From Nocardia carnea (GTDB lineage Bacteria; Actinomycetota; Actinomycetes; Mycobacteriales; Mycobacteriaceae): a stretch of 43,405 nt of DNA. Location: assembly GCF_029869215.1 (NCBI RefSeq), contig NZ_JARWPM010000449.1:1-43405 (forward strand), in the 5' to 3' direction. A program made the translations under genes and the position numbers. Numbering within the stretch: position 1 is the first letter of the stretch; every line of letters begins with the position of its first letter. The notes beneath the pieces are model-generated. The model was not told the origin of the DNA, ran no database searches, and saw nothing but the letters and a program-made list of their open reading frames with translations. This document shows, piece by piece, positions 24,541 to 32,592 of the stretch.

Positions 24541-25863
24541 ATGACCGCCTCACGGCGCGGGCTGCTCACCGGCGCCGGCATCGGCCTGCTGGCATCGAGT
24601 CTTCTGCGCGCGGATCGCCCTCGGGACGCCTCACCCGATGTGGCTCCTGTCGCAGCCCCCGCGGGCATCGCGCCCGAGGAGCTGGCGCGCGATGAGCAGT
24701 TCTGGGCCCGGGTCGCGGGCCAGTTCCCGAAGACCCCGGACATCGTCAACCTGGAAAACGGCTATTACGGCATCATGTCGACTCCCGTGCGGCAGGCGTA
24801 TCTCACCAATATGGATCGGCTCAACGAATCCAACTCCTACCTGCTGAGAACTACCTACAAGCCCGAGCTGGAGGATATTCGGCGGCAACTCGCAGACACA
24901 GTCGGCGCGAAAGTCGACGAGATCGCCCTGACCCGCGGGGGAACCGAGGCCCTGCAGAGTCTCATCACCGGGTACAACAAGCTTCGGCCCGGCGACGCGG
25001 TGATGTATGCCGACCTGGACTACCACAGCTGCCAATACGCGGTCGATTCCCTTCGCGACCGACGCGGGGTAGAGGTCGTCGAGATCACCATTCCCGAACC
25101 GGCCACACACCGAGTCGTCCTGGACACCTACGCTCGTGCGCTCAGCGAGCACCGTCGGGTGAAACTGCTGCTGCTCAGCCATATGAACAACCGCACCGGT
25201 CTGGTCGTCCCGGTGCGGGAGATCGTCGCGATGGCCGCGCAGCGCGGGGTGGATGTGATCGTCGACGCTGCGCATTCTTGGGGGCAGCTCGATTTCTCCA
25301 TTGCCGATCTGGGTGCCGACTTCGTCGGTTTTTCGTTGCACAAGTGGATCAACGCCCCGCTCGGCACCGGTTTTCTCTACATCCGCAATGAGCGCCTCGG
25401 CGATACCGATATCGCGTTCGGCGACCGGACCTATCCTCCCGACGATATTCGCGCGCGGGTGCACTCCGGCACCTTGGACTCAGCAGCGTTTCTGACTATA
25501 AATACCGCCCTGGAATGCCATACCGCACTCGGCGCGGCAGCGAAACAAGCGCGCCTGCAGTACCTGCGCGACTACTGGGTGCGGCGAGTGCGGCACCTCG
25601 GCAACCTGGAAATATTGACGCCCGACGATCCCACGATGCACGGCGCGATCACGTCGTTTCGAATCCGGGGCCGCACGTCGCAGGCCGACAACGAGGCCAT
25701 CGTCGCTCATCTGCTCGACGAACACGGCATCTTCACAGTTCGGCGCGGCGGGGTAGCGCGCGGCGATTGTGTGCGTGTCACCCCGGCGCAGTTCACATCG
25801 GCCGACCACGTGGATCGGCTCGCCGCCGCGCTTCCGGAAGTCGCAGACAGGTTCGGCGTCTGA
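24541..25863 (+). CDS. Tat-exported class V aminotransferase-fold PLP enzyme
   Basis: A 440-residue enzyme of the class V PLP fold (cysteine desulfurase / isopenicillin-N-epimerase-like). It begins with a twin-arginine signal (MTASRRGLLTGAGIGLLASSLLRA), so it should be folded with its cofactor and exported. Fold landmarks are LTRGGTEALQSLITGY, the PLP-binding Asp in VIVDAAHSWGQ and the Schiff-base Lys268 in SLHKWINAPLG. A cysteine-desulfurase active-site Cys loop is not evident. The closest general type is the epimerase-like subgroup; the substrate cannot be deduced. ATG 24541 has AAAGGGG 8 nt upstream. It stands upstream of the lpqS-like, cysK2 and MFS genes on the same strand, but separated by 462 nt. 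Confidence 0.85.
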   Translation: MTASRRGLLTGAGIGLLASSLLRADRPRDASPDVAPVAAPAGIAPEELARDEQFWARVAGQFPKTPDIVNLENGYYGIMSTPVRQAYLTNMDRLNESNSYLLRTTYKPELEDIRRQLADTVGAKVDEIALTRGGTEALQSLITGYNKLRPGDAVMYADLDYHSCQYAVDSLRDRRGVEVVEITIPEPATHRVVLDTYARALSEHRRVKLLLLSHMNNRTGLVVPVREIVAMAAQRGVDVIVDAAHSWGQLDFSIADLGADFVGFSLHKWINAPLGTGFLYIRNERLGDTDIAFGDRTYPPDDIRARVHSGTLDSAAFLTINTALECHTALGAAAKQARLQYLRDYWVRRVRHLGNLEILTPDDPTMHGAITSFRIRGRTSQADNEAIVAHLLDEHGIFTVRRGGVARGDCVRVTPAQFTSADHVDRLAAALPEVADRFGV

Positions 25864-26325
25864 TGGCAACGCCGAAACACCTTTTGCCCATTTCGATTCG
25901 GCAATATCATGATCACTTCACCGCTACACGTCTCGCATTACGGGCACGTGACTGAGAAGTTTCTGAGAATGGCCATACAAGGTGATCACGGACACAGATT
26001 GGAGGCGCGTGGGCGCCTATGGTTCTCCCGTGCTCGACACCCGCACCGGTTCACCCGGCACATCTTGTGCGCTGCGGGCCCCGGAAAAATCGAAGGCCCG
26101 CTTCATTCCGGCTTTCACGGCGTTCCGCACACCAAACGAGGTACGCGGCAAGCGATTGCCGCATCACGTCACCAAGCGGAACCGGGCGGAACGACCCGGG
26201 TGGGCCACTTCTCTCAGGCAACCAGCGACACGCCCAGCCCGCAGATCAACCTCCGCCGCGGCGGTACATCTCCGGACAGAACAGCACCCCACGCGATAGC
26301 AATGAGTCACCAATTGGAGGTTCCG
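25864..26325. other. 462-bp intergenic region before the lipoprotein gene
   Basis: No supported gene lies here. The frame that is open from 25909 joins the lipoprotein gene but looks non-coding before 26326. I find neither an ACTA-N7-TAGT box nor a TACCC..GGGTA copper-type palindrome, so regulation of the lpqS-like/cysK2 group by either local regulator is not supported by sequence. Confidence 0.45.
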
Positions 26326-26724
26326 GTGGGCGATCGGCAGCGCTCGCACCACCGCCTTGCCATGACGTGGGTGATGGCGATCCTGGTTCTGGTGTTCTCG
26401 CTCGCGGGTTGCGACAGCGAGCGCGACCATCTTCACCAGACGACCACGTCGTCCTCCGGCGTCGAGGCCTTCGGCGCCGCTGAGGCGGAGTTCTGCACTC
26501 CAGCCGGTACCCCCGAAGAGCAACCGCACGCCCGTCACATGTCCGCCGACGAGTTCGTGGCCGGCGGATCCGATACACCGAAAGCTCGCATCGCACCCGG
26601 CCAAAGCGTGCAAGCGGTGGTCGCGAGCCCCCTCCCACCGTCAGCATTTTCTTTCTCCACCGGCCCGCCGACGTCTTCGGGTGGCCGTGACACCTTGACC
26701 CGTTTCTGTATCTCCAGACGCTGA
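26326..26724 (+). CDS. LpqS-like small lipoprotein
   Basis: A 132-residue protein with an N-terminal hydrophobic segment ending in a lipobox, LVFSLAGC, at about residues 19-26. It should therefore be lipid-anchored outside the membrane. The mature part has a His-containing start (CDSERDHLHQ), one further Cys, His-rich HARHMS, and a C-terminal DTLTRFCISRR with another Cys. GTG 26326 is chosen for GGAGG six nt upstream. In M. tuberculosis the copper-responsive lipoprotein gene lpqS precedes cysK2 and an MFS gene; the same order here, plus the similar size and Cys/His content, suggests an LpqS relative. The identity is inferred mainly from synteny. Confidence 0.66.
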   Translation: MGDRQRSHHRLAMTWVMAILVLVFSLAGCDSERDHLHQTTTSSSGVEAFGAAEAEFCTPAGTPEEQPHARHMSADEFVAGGSDTPKARIAPGQSVQAVVASPLPPSAFSFSTGPPTSSGGRDTLTRFCISRR

Positions 26725-26826
26725 CAGGCCAGCGCCAGGCCGACGGTCCACAGGGCCGCGCGGTCGGTGTCCGCTGCCCGAAATACGTCTGGCGCCGCCA
26801 CGGCGCTCATACAGAAAGCGACACAC

Positions 26827-27957
26827 ATGGACGATGTCGTCATGTCCCGGTCTCTCGCGGATATCACCGAACCCTGGGGCGAGGCGCTACGCTGTGCCCG
26901 TTCTCCCCACGAATTGATCGGTAACACCCCGGTGCAGTGGATCGGGCCCCCCTTGGCGCCACCCGACCGGGGTTTCTGGGCGAAACTCGAAGGCGCCAAC
27001 CCGGGCGGTATGAAGGACCGGCCCGCTCTCCATATGGTGCGGCAAGCCGAGATACGCGGCGATCTGGCGCCCGGAGCGCGCATCATCGAATCCACCAGCG
27101 GAACCCTGGGCCTCGGCTTGGCCCTGGCAGGGATCGTCACCGGGCATCCGACCACGGTGGTGACCGATCCAGGACTCGAACCGATCGTCTCCCGAATGCT
27201 GGCCGCCTACGGGGCGCAGGTCGAGCTGGTGACCGAACCTCATCCGGCCGGCGGCTGGCAGCAGGCACGCCGGGAACGGGTCGAGGAATTGCTGGCGGCC
27301 GAACCCGGCTCATGGTGCCCGGACCAGTACACCAACCCCGACAACGTCGCCGGTTACGAATCGCTCGCCTTGGAGCTGATCAATCAGGTGGGTGGAGTCG
27401 ACGTGCTGGTCTGCGCGGTCGGCACGGGCGGGCACTCCGCCGGAGTGGCCCGAGTACTACGACGGTTCCAGCCGGAGATGAAGCTCATCGGTGTAGACAC
27501 CGTAGGCTCCACCATCTTCGGCCAGCCGGCCCAACCTCGCCTGATGCGGGGTCTGGGCTCGAGCATCTACCCGGCCAACGTCGACTACGGCGCCTTCGAC
27601 GAGGTGCACTGGGTCGGGCCGGCCGACGCGGTCTGGGCCTGCCGCGCCCTGGCCTCGACCCACTACGCCAGCGGTGGCTGGAGCGTGGGCGCGGCGGCGC
27701 TGGTGGCCGGATGGGTAGCGCGTATGCACGAGCCGGGCACAAGGATCGCCGCGGTGTTCCCCGATGGTCCGCACCGCTATTTCGACACGGTCTACAACGA
27801 CGCCTACTGCGCCGAGCACGGCCTGCTCGATGCCGAACCCCCGCTGGATCCGGAGACCATCGAGCATCCCGAGCAACGGGTGGTGCGGACCTGGACGCGC
27901 TGCACCACGGTGATCGACCCGCGCACCCTCACGACCTACTCGGAGGCGGCACGGTGA
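26827..27957 (+). CDS. cysK2: Cysteine-synthase-family PLP enzyme, CysK2-like
   Basis: A 376-residue fold-type II PLP enzyme. The PLP-binding Lys63 lies in LEGANPGGMKDRPA, the substrate loop in IIESTSGTLGLGLA, and the phosphate-binding glycine loop in VGTGGHSAG. It is longer at the C-terminus than CysK. M. tuberculosis CysK2 uses O-phosphoserine and thiosulfate to make S-sulfocysteine; assignment here rests on fold plus the lpqS-cysK2-MFS order. ATG 26827 is favoured, with ATG 26842 possible; the ribosome site is weak. Its stop overlaps the MFS start by 4 nt (GTGA), so the two are coupled. Catalytic residues appear complete. Confidence 0.8.
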   Translation: MDDVVMSRSLADITEPWGEALRCARSPHELIGNTPVQWIGPPLAPPDRGFWAKLEGANPGGMKDRPALHMVRQAEIRGDLAPGARIIESTSGTLGLGLALAGIVTGHPTTVVTDPGLEPIVSRMLAAYGAQVELVTEPHPAGGWQQARRERVEELLAAEPGSWCPDQYTNPDNVAGYESLALELINQVGGVDVLVCAVGTGGHSAGVARVLRRFQPEMKLIGVDTVGSTIFGQPAQPRLMRGLGSSIYPANVDYGAFDEVHWVGPADAVWACRALASTHYASGGWSVGAAALVAGWVARMHEPGTRIAAVFPDGPHRYFDTVYNDAYCAEHGLLDAEPPLDPETIEHPEQRVVRTWTRCTTVIDPRTLTTYSEAAR

Positions 27958-29207
27958 CGCTTCTGGCGAAATTCCGCAGCTTCGACCTGCCGGCGCGACT
28001 GCTGATGATCAACCAATTCGGCATCAACCTCGGCTTCTACATGCTCATGCCGTATCTGGCCGGGTATCTGGCCGGTCCGCTCGGCCTTGCCGCATGGGCC
28101 GTGGGCCTGGTGCTGGGCGTCCGCAACTTCTCTCAGCAGGGCATGTTCCTCATCGGCGGCACCCTCGCCGACCGGCTGGGTTACAAACCGCTCATCGTCG
28201 CCGGATGCCTATTGCGCACCGGTGGCTTCGCGCTGCTCGTCTTCGCGACTTCACTACCAGCCTTGCTGATCGCGTCGGCCGCGACCGGTTTCGCGGGCGC
28301 CTTGTTCAATCCGGCTGTCCGGGCCTACCTGGCCGCCGATACCGGAGAGCGCCGCGTGGAAGCCTTCGCGGTGTTCAACGTGTTCTACCAGGCCGGAATA
28401 CTGGCAGGTCCCCTGGTGGGTCTGGCGCTGATGGCCCTGGACTTTCAAACCACGGCCGGTGTTGCGGCGGTGGTCTTCGCCGCGCTGACCGTAGCGCAAC
28501 TGTGTGCGCTGCCTACCCGGCGTGCCCCGGAGGCTGCGGAGAAGACCTCGGTGCTCCACGACTGGCGGACCGTTGCCGGCAATCGCCGCTTCGCGTGGTT
28601 CTCCGTCGCGATGATCGGGTCTTACGTGTTGTCGTTCCAGACCTACTTGGCGCTGCCGCTGCAGGCCGAGGCCATCGCAGGCACCCACGCCCAGGTATTG
28701 GTTTCCGCGGTGTTCGTGGTGTCCGCGATTGTGGCAATCGCCGGCCAGTTGCGCATCACCACGTTCTTCGCCGGACGATTCGGAACCGGGCGCGCCCTGG
28801 TGATCGGCATGTGCATCCTCGCGGTCGCGTTCATACCACTGGCCATCGCGCCAGGTGTCGGCACTTTCGGCGTCGTTGCTGCCTACACGGCGCTGCTGAT
28901 CTCGGCGGCTCTGCTCGCCGTCGGCACGGCCACGGTGTTCCCGTTCGAAATGGACACTGTCGTATCGCTGGCCGGGAACCGGCTCGTAGCCACCCATTAC
29001 GGTTTCTACAACACCATCGTCGGTGTCGGCATCCTGCTCGGCAACCTGGCGACCGGAGCCGTTCTGGGAGCGGCGCGGGAAGCCGGTGCCGAAATCCTCG
29101 TCTGGGTCGGTCTCGCCGCCATCGGCGCGATCTCCGCACTGGCTCTGCATCACCTCGACCGGTCGCGCCCCACCAAACCTGCCCAACCGGAGCCGGCGCC
29201 GGCCTGA
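27954..29207 (+). CDS. Major facilitator superfamily transporter (Rv0849-like)
   Basis: A 417-residue inner-membrane transporter with about 12 hydrophobic segments. The MFS loop-2 motif appears as GGTLADRLGYKPLI after the second helix region. It is translationally coupled to the cysK2-like gene by a GTGA overlap, which implies that it exports a product of that enzyme or imports a related sulfur compound. M. tuberculosis Rv0849 stands in the same place after cysK2. The C-terminal 15 residues are a Pro-rich hydrophilic tail. No hairpin terminator is obvious directly after the stop. Confidence 0.86.
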   Translation: MTLLAKFRSFDLPARLLMINQFGINLGFYMLMPYLAGYLAGPLGLAAWAVGLVLGVRNFSQQGMFLIGGTLADRLGYKPLIVAGCLLRTGGFALLVFATSLPALLIASAATGFAGALFNPAVRAYLAADTGERRVEAFAVFNVFYQAGILAGPLVGLALMALDFQTTAGVAAVVFAALTVAQLCALPTRRAPEAAEKTSVLHDWRTVAGNRRFAWFSVAMIGSYVLSFQTYLALPLQAEAIAGTHAQVLVSAVFVVSAIVAIAGQLRITTFFAGRFGTGRALVIGMCILAVAFIPLAIAPGVGTFGVVAAYTALLISAALLAVGTATVFPFEMDTVVSLAGNRLVATHYGFYNTIVGVGILLGNLATGAVLGAAREAGAEILVWVGLAAIGAISALALHHLDRSRPTKPAQPEPAPA

Positions 29208-29379
29208 CCGATCGGCTCCTTCTCACCCCGTGACCTGGCGCGGAGAGCGATCACCCCGCTGCGCCGCATACAAGGCCGAGACCGGCCGCTACACGCAATT
29301 TTCATCCGCCGAACGGCCCGGGACACGCCCGGCGGATTCCCCAATCGATCCCGTTCCACAACAGCAGCAAAGGAATCCT

Positions 29380-29715
29380 GTGAGAATCTTCGCCCCATTG
29401 ACCGCAATCACCGCTCCCCTCGGCTGTCTCCTGCTGACAAGCGCACCGGCGTCGGCGGTGTCGGTAACGCCTTCCGACAGCACGGTTACCGTGAAGCTGA
29501 CACACACCGAAGCCGCGGCGATCACCGCTATGAACCTCGGCCCCGTTCTGGGCACGCTGCCGCCCAGCTTCACGCCGCAGGCCAAACAGCGTCTCGCCGA
29601 GAACATCTCCCAGTTCGCCGAGCGAGCGGCGCGAACCCCCGGCTCGACTCTCACGGTGGTGATCGATCAACCGGTGATCAGCACTCCTGGCGTCAGCGTC
29701 TCGGTGACCAGCTGA
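29380..29715 (+). CDS. Small secreted protein of unknown function
   Basis: A 111-residue protein that I do not recognise. It begins with a signal peptide (VRIFAPLTAITAPLGCLLLTSAPASA, ending in an AxA site). The mature part is Thr/Ser/Val-rich with a helical middle (QAKQRLAENISQFAERAARTPG) and no Cys. GTG 29380 follows AAGGAA. It lies 172 nt after the MFS gene on the same strand, so it may share its transcript, and it is followed by a strong hairpin. Its soluble, cysteine-free mature form does not suggest metal binding. Confidence 0.68.
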   Translation: MRIFAPLTAITAPLGCLLLTSAPASAVSVTPSDSTVTVKLTHTEAAAITAMNLGPVLGTLPPSFTPQAKQRLAENISQFAERAARTPGSTLTVVIDQPVISTPGVSVSVTS

Positions 29716-29786
29716 CCGAGCAACCACTGGGTCCTGCTCGACAACATGAGGTCCACCTCCGAAAGCCGAGCACACCCGACGTCCGT

Positions 29787-29817
29787 GACCAGGCGCCCAC
29801 TCGCTGGGCGCCTGGTC
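29787..29817. terminator. Bidirectional hairpin between convergent genes
   Basis: GACCAGGCGCCCA (29787-29799) and TGGGCGCCTGGTC (29805-29817) form a perfect 13-bp stem with a 5-nt loop. It sits between the convergent small secreted protein gene and the O-methyltransferase gene, so it can stop transcription in both directions. Confidence 0.78.
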
Positions 29818-29823
29818 CGGTGT

Positions 29824-30516
29824 TCACCCTTTGACCACCATCTCCAAACCCCCTCGAAACGGCAAGGTTTGAGTGACCAGGCCATTTGCGGGGTCATCGA
29901 TGTAGTCGAAGACATCGCGGTAGATCTCGGGCCGGTTTTCGGTGTTGTCGATCAACACCACCCCGCCGCGGCGCAGCTTCGGGACGACCACCTCGAGCGC
30001 GGGCCGGGCCACGCCCGGCCAGATGTCGATCAACACAAGGTCGACAGGTGTGTCCAGATCTCGTAGGGACACTCGAACATCGCCCTCGCGCAAATCGATA
30101 TAGGAGTCGAGTCCCGCGGCGATGAAGTGATCGCGCGCGGCGGCAGCCTTGGCCGGTTCGTGCTCGGTGCCGACCACCACACCGGTTCCACCGTCGGCTT
30201 CGACCACCAGGCGGACGGCCTGGGCAAGATAGAGCGTCGACACACCGTAGGAAGTACCGACCTCGACAACCCGCCGGGCGCGCATCGCCAGGCACAACCG
30301 ATGGCACAGCAGTGCCTTGTCGTGTTCCAAGGCAACGAGTTTGTCGGAGAGAAATTCATCGGCGGCGGTGTCGAGGTCAGCGAGGTCGGTGGCGACGCCG
30401 CGGTCTGCCCGGTCGGCGAAGTAGCCGGTGATCGCCGGAACCTGGGCTGCGCTGCGCTGTTGCAGATCGGCGACCAAACGGTCGAGGTCATGATTTTGCA
30501 GCGGTGTAGCGGTCAT
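29824..30516 (-). CDS. Class I SAM-dependent O-methyltransferase
   Basis: A 230-residue cytosolic methyltransferase of the catechol/caffeoyl-CoA O-methyltransferase type. The SAM-binding motif I is VVEVGTSYGVSTLYLA, motif II includes GVVVGTEHEP, and the metal/acidic region is VDLVLIDIWPG followed by GGVVLIDNT. ATG 30516 is chosen for GAAAGGGG upstream; the frame is open to 30549. It is divergent from the TetR gene, with 135 nt between starts, and is probably its regulatory target. The substrate is unknown, perhaps an aromatic or catechol compound. Confidence 0.85.
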   Translation of the reverse strand: MTATPLQNHDLDRLVADLQQRSAAQVPAITGYFADRADRGVATDLADLDTAADEFLSDKLVALEHDKALLCHRLCLAMRARRVVEVGTSYGVSTLYLAQAVRLVVEADGGTGVVVGTEHEPAKAAAARDHFIAAGLDSYIDLREGDVRVSLRDLDTPVDLVLIDIWPGVARPALEVVVPKLRRGGVVLIDNTENRPEIYRDVFDYIDDPANGLVTQTLPFRGGLEMVVKG

Positions 30517-30651
30517 CGGGGTGCCCCTTTCGGGCATGAGTTCTCGCATCGGAGAAGTGGAACAGCAGATTCTCGGCCAACCGAGTGTGCTGGACCGGAG
30601 CCATTGAAGTCAATGCACCATGAACGTCAACTATGTTCTAGTGTGTCGAGA

Positions 30652-31368
30652 ATGCCCCAGCCACTGCCCCCGGGCCGTCGACGCCGCAGCCCCGTGACAC
30701 GTGGCGGCCGGGCGACGCTCACCGCCGATTCGATCGCCGCCACCATGCTCGAACTGGCGGGACGCCGCGGGTTCGGGTCGGTGACGATGCACGATCTCGC
30801 CGCAGAGCTGGGCGTTACCGTTCGCGCCCTGTACCGGCACGTACAGGACCGCGAGGAGGTCGTCGACCGGGCAGTCGAGCTGTGGTTATCGCACTGGCCG
30901 GTCCCCCGGCTCGACCCCGGCGACTGGCGCGCCGGACTACGCAACTACTGCCGCGAGCTGCGCGACACGGCGCGGCGCCACCCCCGCGCATTACTGGTTT
31001 CACTCGACGAACGCGTGGGTGAGGCGCGCATACCTGCCCAGCGCCTCACCGCCCCGGAACTGTTTTTGGAGTTCCTGGTCGCGATCGGGCTCGATCTGCG
31101 AGATGCCCTGTTCGTCCACAGCGACCTTTTGGTGCGCCTCTACGGGTTCGCACTCTTCATCGACTACAGAGCCGATGCCGAAGATCCCGAACACCGCCGG
31201 CACCTGGTACCCCAGGCCTGGCTCGACAGCCACCCCGGCCTCGACCTACCGCTGCTACGACGCGCACAGCGCGAGGCATTGCCCGACACAGACGAACTGT
31301 TCGAACGCCTCGTCGACGACGTGATCCACACCGTCGCGCGCCTCGCCCGCGAGTCACCCGACAGCTGA
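30652..31368 (+). CDS. TetR-family transcriptional regulator
   Basis: A 238-residue regulator with an N-terminal helix-turn-helix (LTADSIAATMLELAGRRGFGSVTMHDLAAELGVTVRALYRHVQDREEVVDRAV, about residues 22-75) and a C-terminal ligand-binding domain of the TetR_C type. ATG 30652 has only a weak ribosome site; TATGTT about 20 nt upstream may be a -10 of a very short leader. The divergent 135-nt gap with the methyltransferase gene contains imperfect repeats (TTGACGTTCA on the minus strand) that could be operators. The ligand is unknown. Confidence 0.85.
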   Translation: MPQPLPPGRRRRSPVTRGGRATLTADSIAATMLELAGRRGFGSVTMHDLAAELGVTVRALYRHVQDREEVVDRAVELWLSHWPVPRLDPGDWRAGLRNYCRELRDTARRHPRALLVSLDERVGEARIPAQRLTAPELFLEFLVAIGLDLRDALFVHSDLLVRLYGFALFIDYRADAEDPEHRRHLVPQAWLDSHPGLDLPLLRRAQREALPDTDELFERLVDDVIHTVARLARESPDS

Positions 31369-31514
31369 CCGGATCACCCCTCCTCTCGGCCCGGCCAGGA
31401 GGCCAGCGACAGGGGTTCGGTTTCGGTTCGCGACCAGGGCGGCAACTGCCGGATTGCGGCGCCTTCGGCGACCGAGCCGATACCGGGATTCGTCTCCCCG
31501 CCTGGGCCCCGGCT

Positions 31515-32150
31515 CTACTCGGGTTTACGGGCCAGGACACGGAACACGACGCCGCCGCGACCGGTGCGGGCGTAGTGCTCGATGGTGAAGCCTGCGGCGG
31601 TGAGGTAGCCGACCGGTTCCCGGGTCAGGTAGTCCGCGGCGAACCGTACCGCCAGCGGCTCCAACATCCGCATCGCCGCCGCGACCGGTCGAGCACGGGC
31701 CGGACCGTGCTCGACCGCGACGAAGACACCGCCCGGGCGCAGTACCCGCCACGCCGCCGCTGCGGCGGCGCCCGGATCGGGGATCGTGCAGAACGTGTAG
31801 GTCGAGACCACCGAATCTGCCGACTCTGCAGGAAGATCGAGCTGTTGGGCATCACCCTGACGCAACTCCACCGGCACCGCCGCCAACCGGCCGCGCGCGA
31901 GATCGAGCATCCGCTCGGACAACTCCACACCGATCACCCGTGTGACACCGGCACCATAGAGCGGCAGGTTCAACCCACTGCCGACACCGATCTCGACCAC
32001 TTCCCCGCGGGCTTCCCCGATCGCCCATCGGCGGGCATCACCGAGTAGCAGGCGTTCAGACCAGCCGATCTGCCGGTCGTAGCCGGCCGCGAGGCGATCG
32101 AAAATCCGCTCCACACGGTCCAGTTCACCGTTGGTTGCGTCACCGGACAT
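31515..32150 (-). CDS. Class I SAM-dependent methyltransferase (UbiE/PmtA-like)
   Basis: A 211-residue methyltransferase. The SAM-binding site is seen as VVEIGVGSGLNLPLYG, with a downstream acidic residue in IGVELSERML and the post-I motif RQGDAQQLDLPAESAD. The sequence type (IFDRLAAGYDRQIGWSERLL at the start) fits phospholipid or quinone methyltransferases. ATG 32150 is preferred over 32162. It stands alone, upstream of a 442-nt gap. No partner gene reveals the substrate. Confidence 0.82.
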   Translation of the reverse strand: MSGDATNGELDRVERIFDRLAAGYDRQIGWSERLLLGDARRWAIGEARGEVVEIGVGSGLNLPLYGAGVTRVIGVELSERMLDLARGRLAAVPVELRQGDAQQLDLPAESADSVVSTYTFCTIPDPGAAAAAAWRVLRPGGVFVAVEHGPARARPVAAAMRMLEPLAVRFAADYLTREPVGYLTAAGFTIEHYARTGRGGVVFRVLARKPE

Positions 32151-32500
32151 GACACAACTCAACCAGCCGGCCGGGACTCACACATCAGGGGAAACCCCGA
32201 AATATCGCAGGCCACTCGCATATGCGCGGGTACGCCACCGCATCCATGGGGCAGCAGAGCTTGTGGCCTGCGCCCTCCCCGGGGCGCCGAACTCCTCGGG
32301 CCGGGATCAACACAAGACCATCGGCGGGAACTCCGCGACCGCGATCACCAGGCATGCGGCCAGGTGAGCGCATCGCCAACTCCATCACGGTGGGCGACAG
32401 CTCCGGGGTAGCCGCGGCGGAATCGAGGTATCGCGGCGAACGGCGGTCTCCGTTCCTCCGGCGTCCGGACCCCTGCTGTGGCGAGAGTCCCATTTCAGTA

Positions 32501-32516
32501 ATACCCCGGGGGGTAT
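32501..32516. promoter_or_regulatory. CsoR-type operator 1 (MmpL promoter)
   Basis: ATACCCCGGGGGGTAT is an A/T-flanked G-tract near-palindrome with one mismatch, of the sort bound by CsoR/DUF156-family repressors. An identical 16-mer lies before the csoR-like gene at 34763. Confidence 0.75.
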
Positions 32517-32535
32517 ATCTTGGACGCCGATGGCA

Positions 32536-32553
32536 AATACCCCCGGGGGTATT
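32536..32553. promoter_or_regulatory. CsoR-type operator 2 (MmpL promoter)
   Basis: AATACCCCCGGGGGTATT is a perfect 18-bp palindrome, 35 bp after operator 1 and 39 nt before the MmpL start. Two operators suggest tight repression. Confidence 0.78.
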
Positions 32554-32592
32554 AGGACGCAGAACTGGCGCAGGCCGAGAGGGCAGAAGACC

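Larger units (their letters stand above)
32151..32592. other. 442-bp divergent regulatory gap upstream of the second MmpL
   Basis: I see no gene in 32151-32490. The open frames on both strands are arginine/proline-rich without known motifs. The last 100 nt hold two CsoR-type GC palindromes and the ribosome site (AGAGGG) of the MmpL gene. Confidence 0.5.

Noticed and set aside
30630..30642. ACTATGTTCTAGT near the TetR gene as a BlaI box
   Set aside because: The spacer is 5 nt, not 7, and the neighbouring genes have no link with the other box genes.
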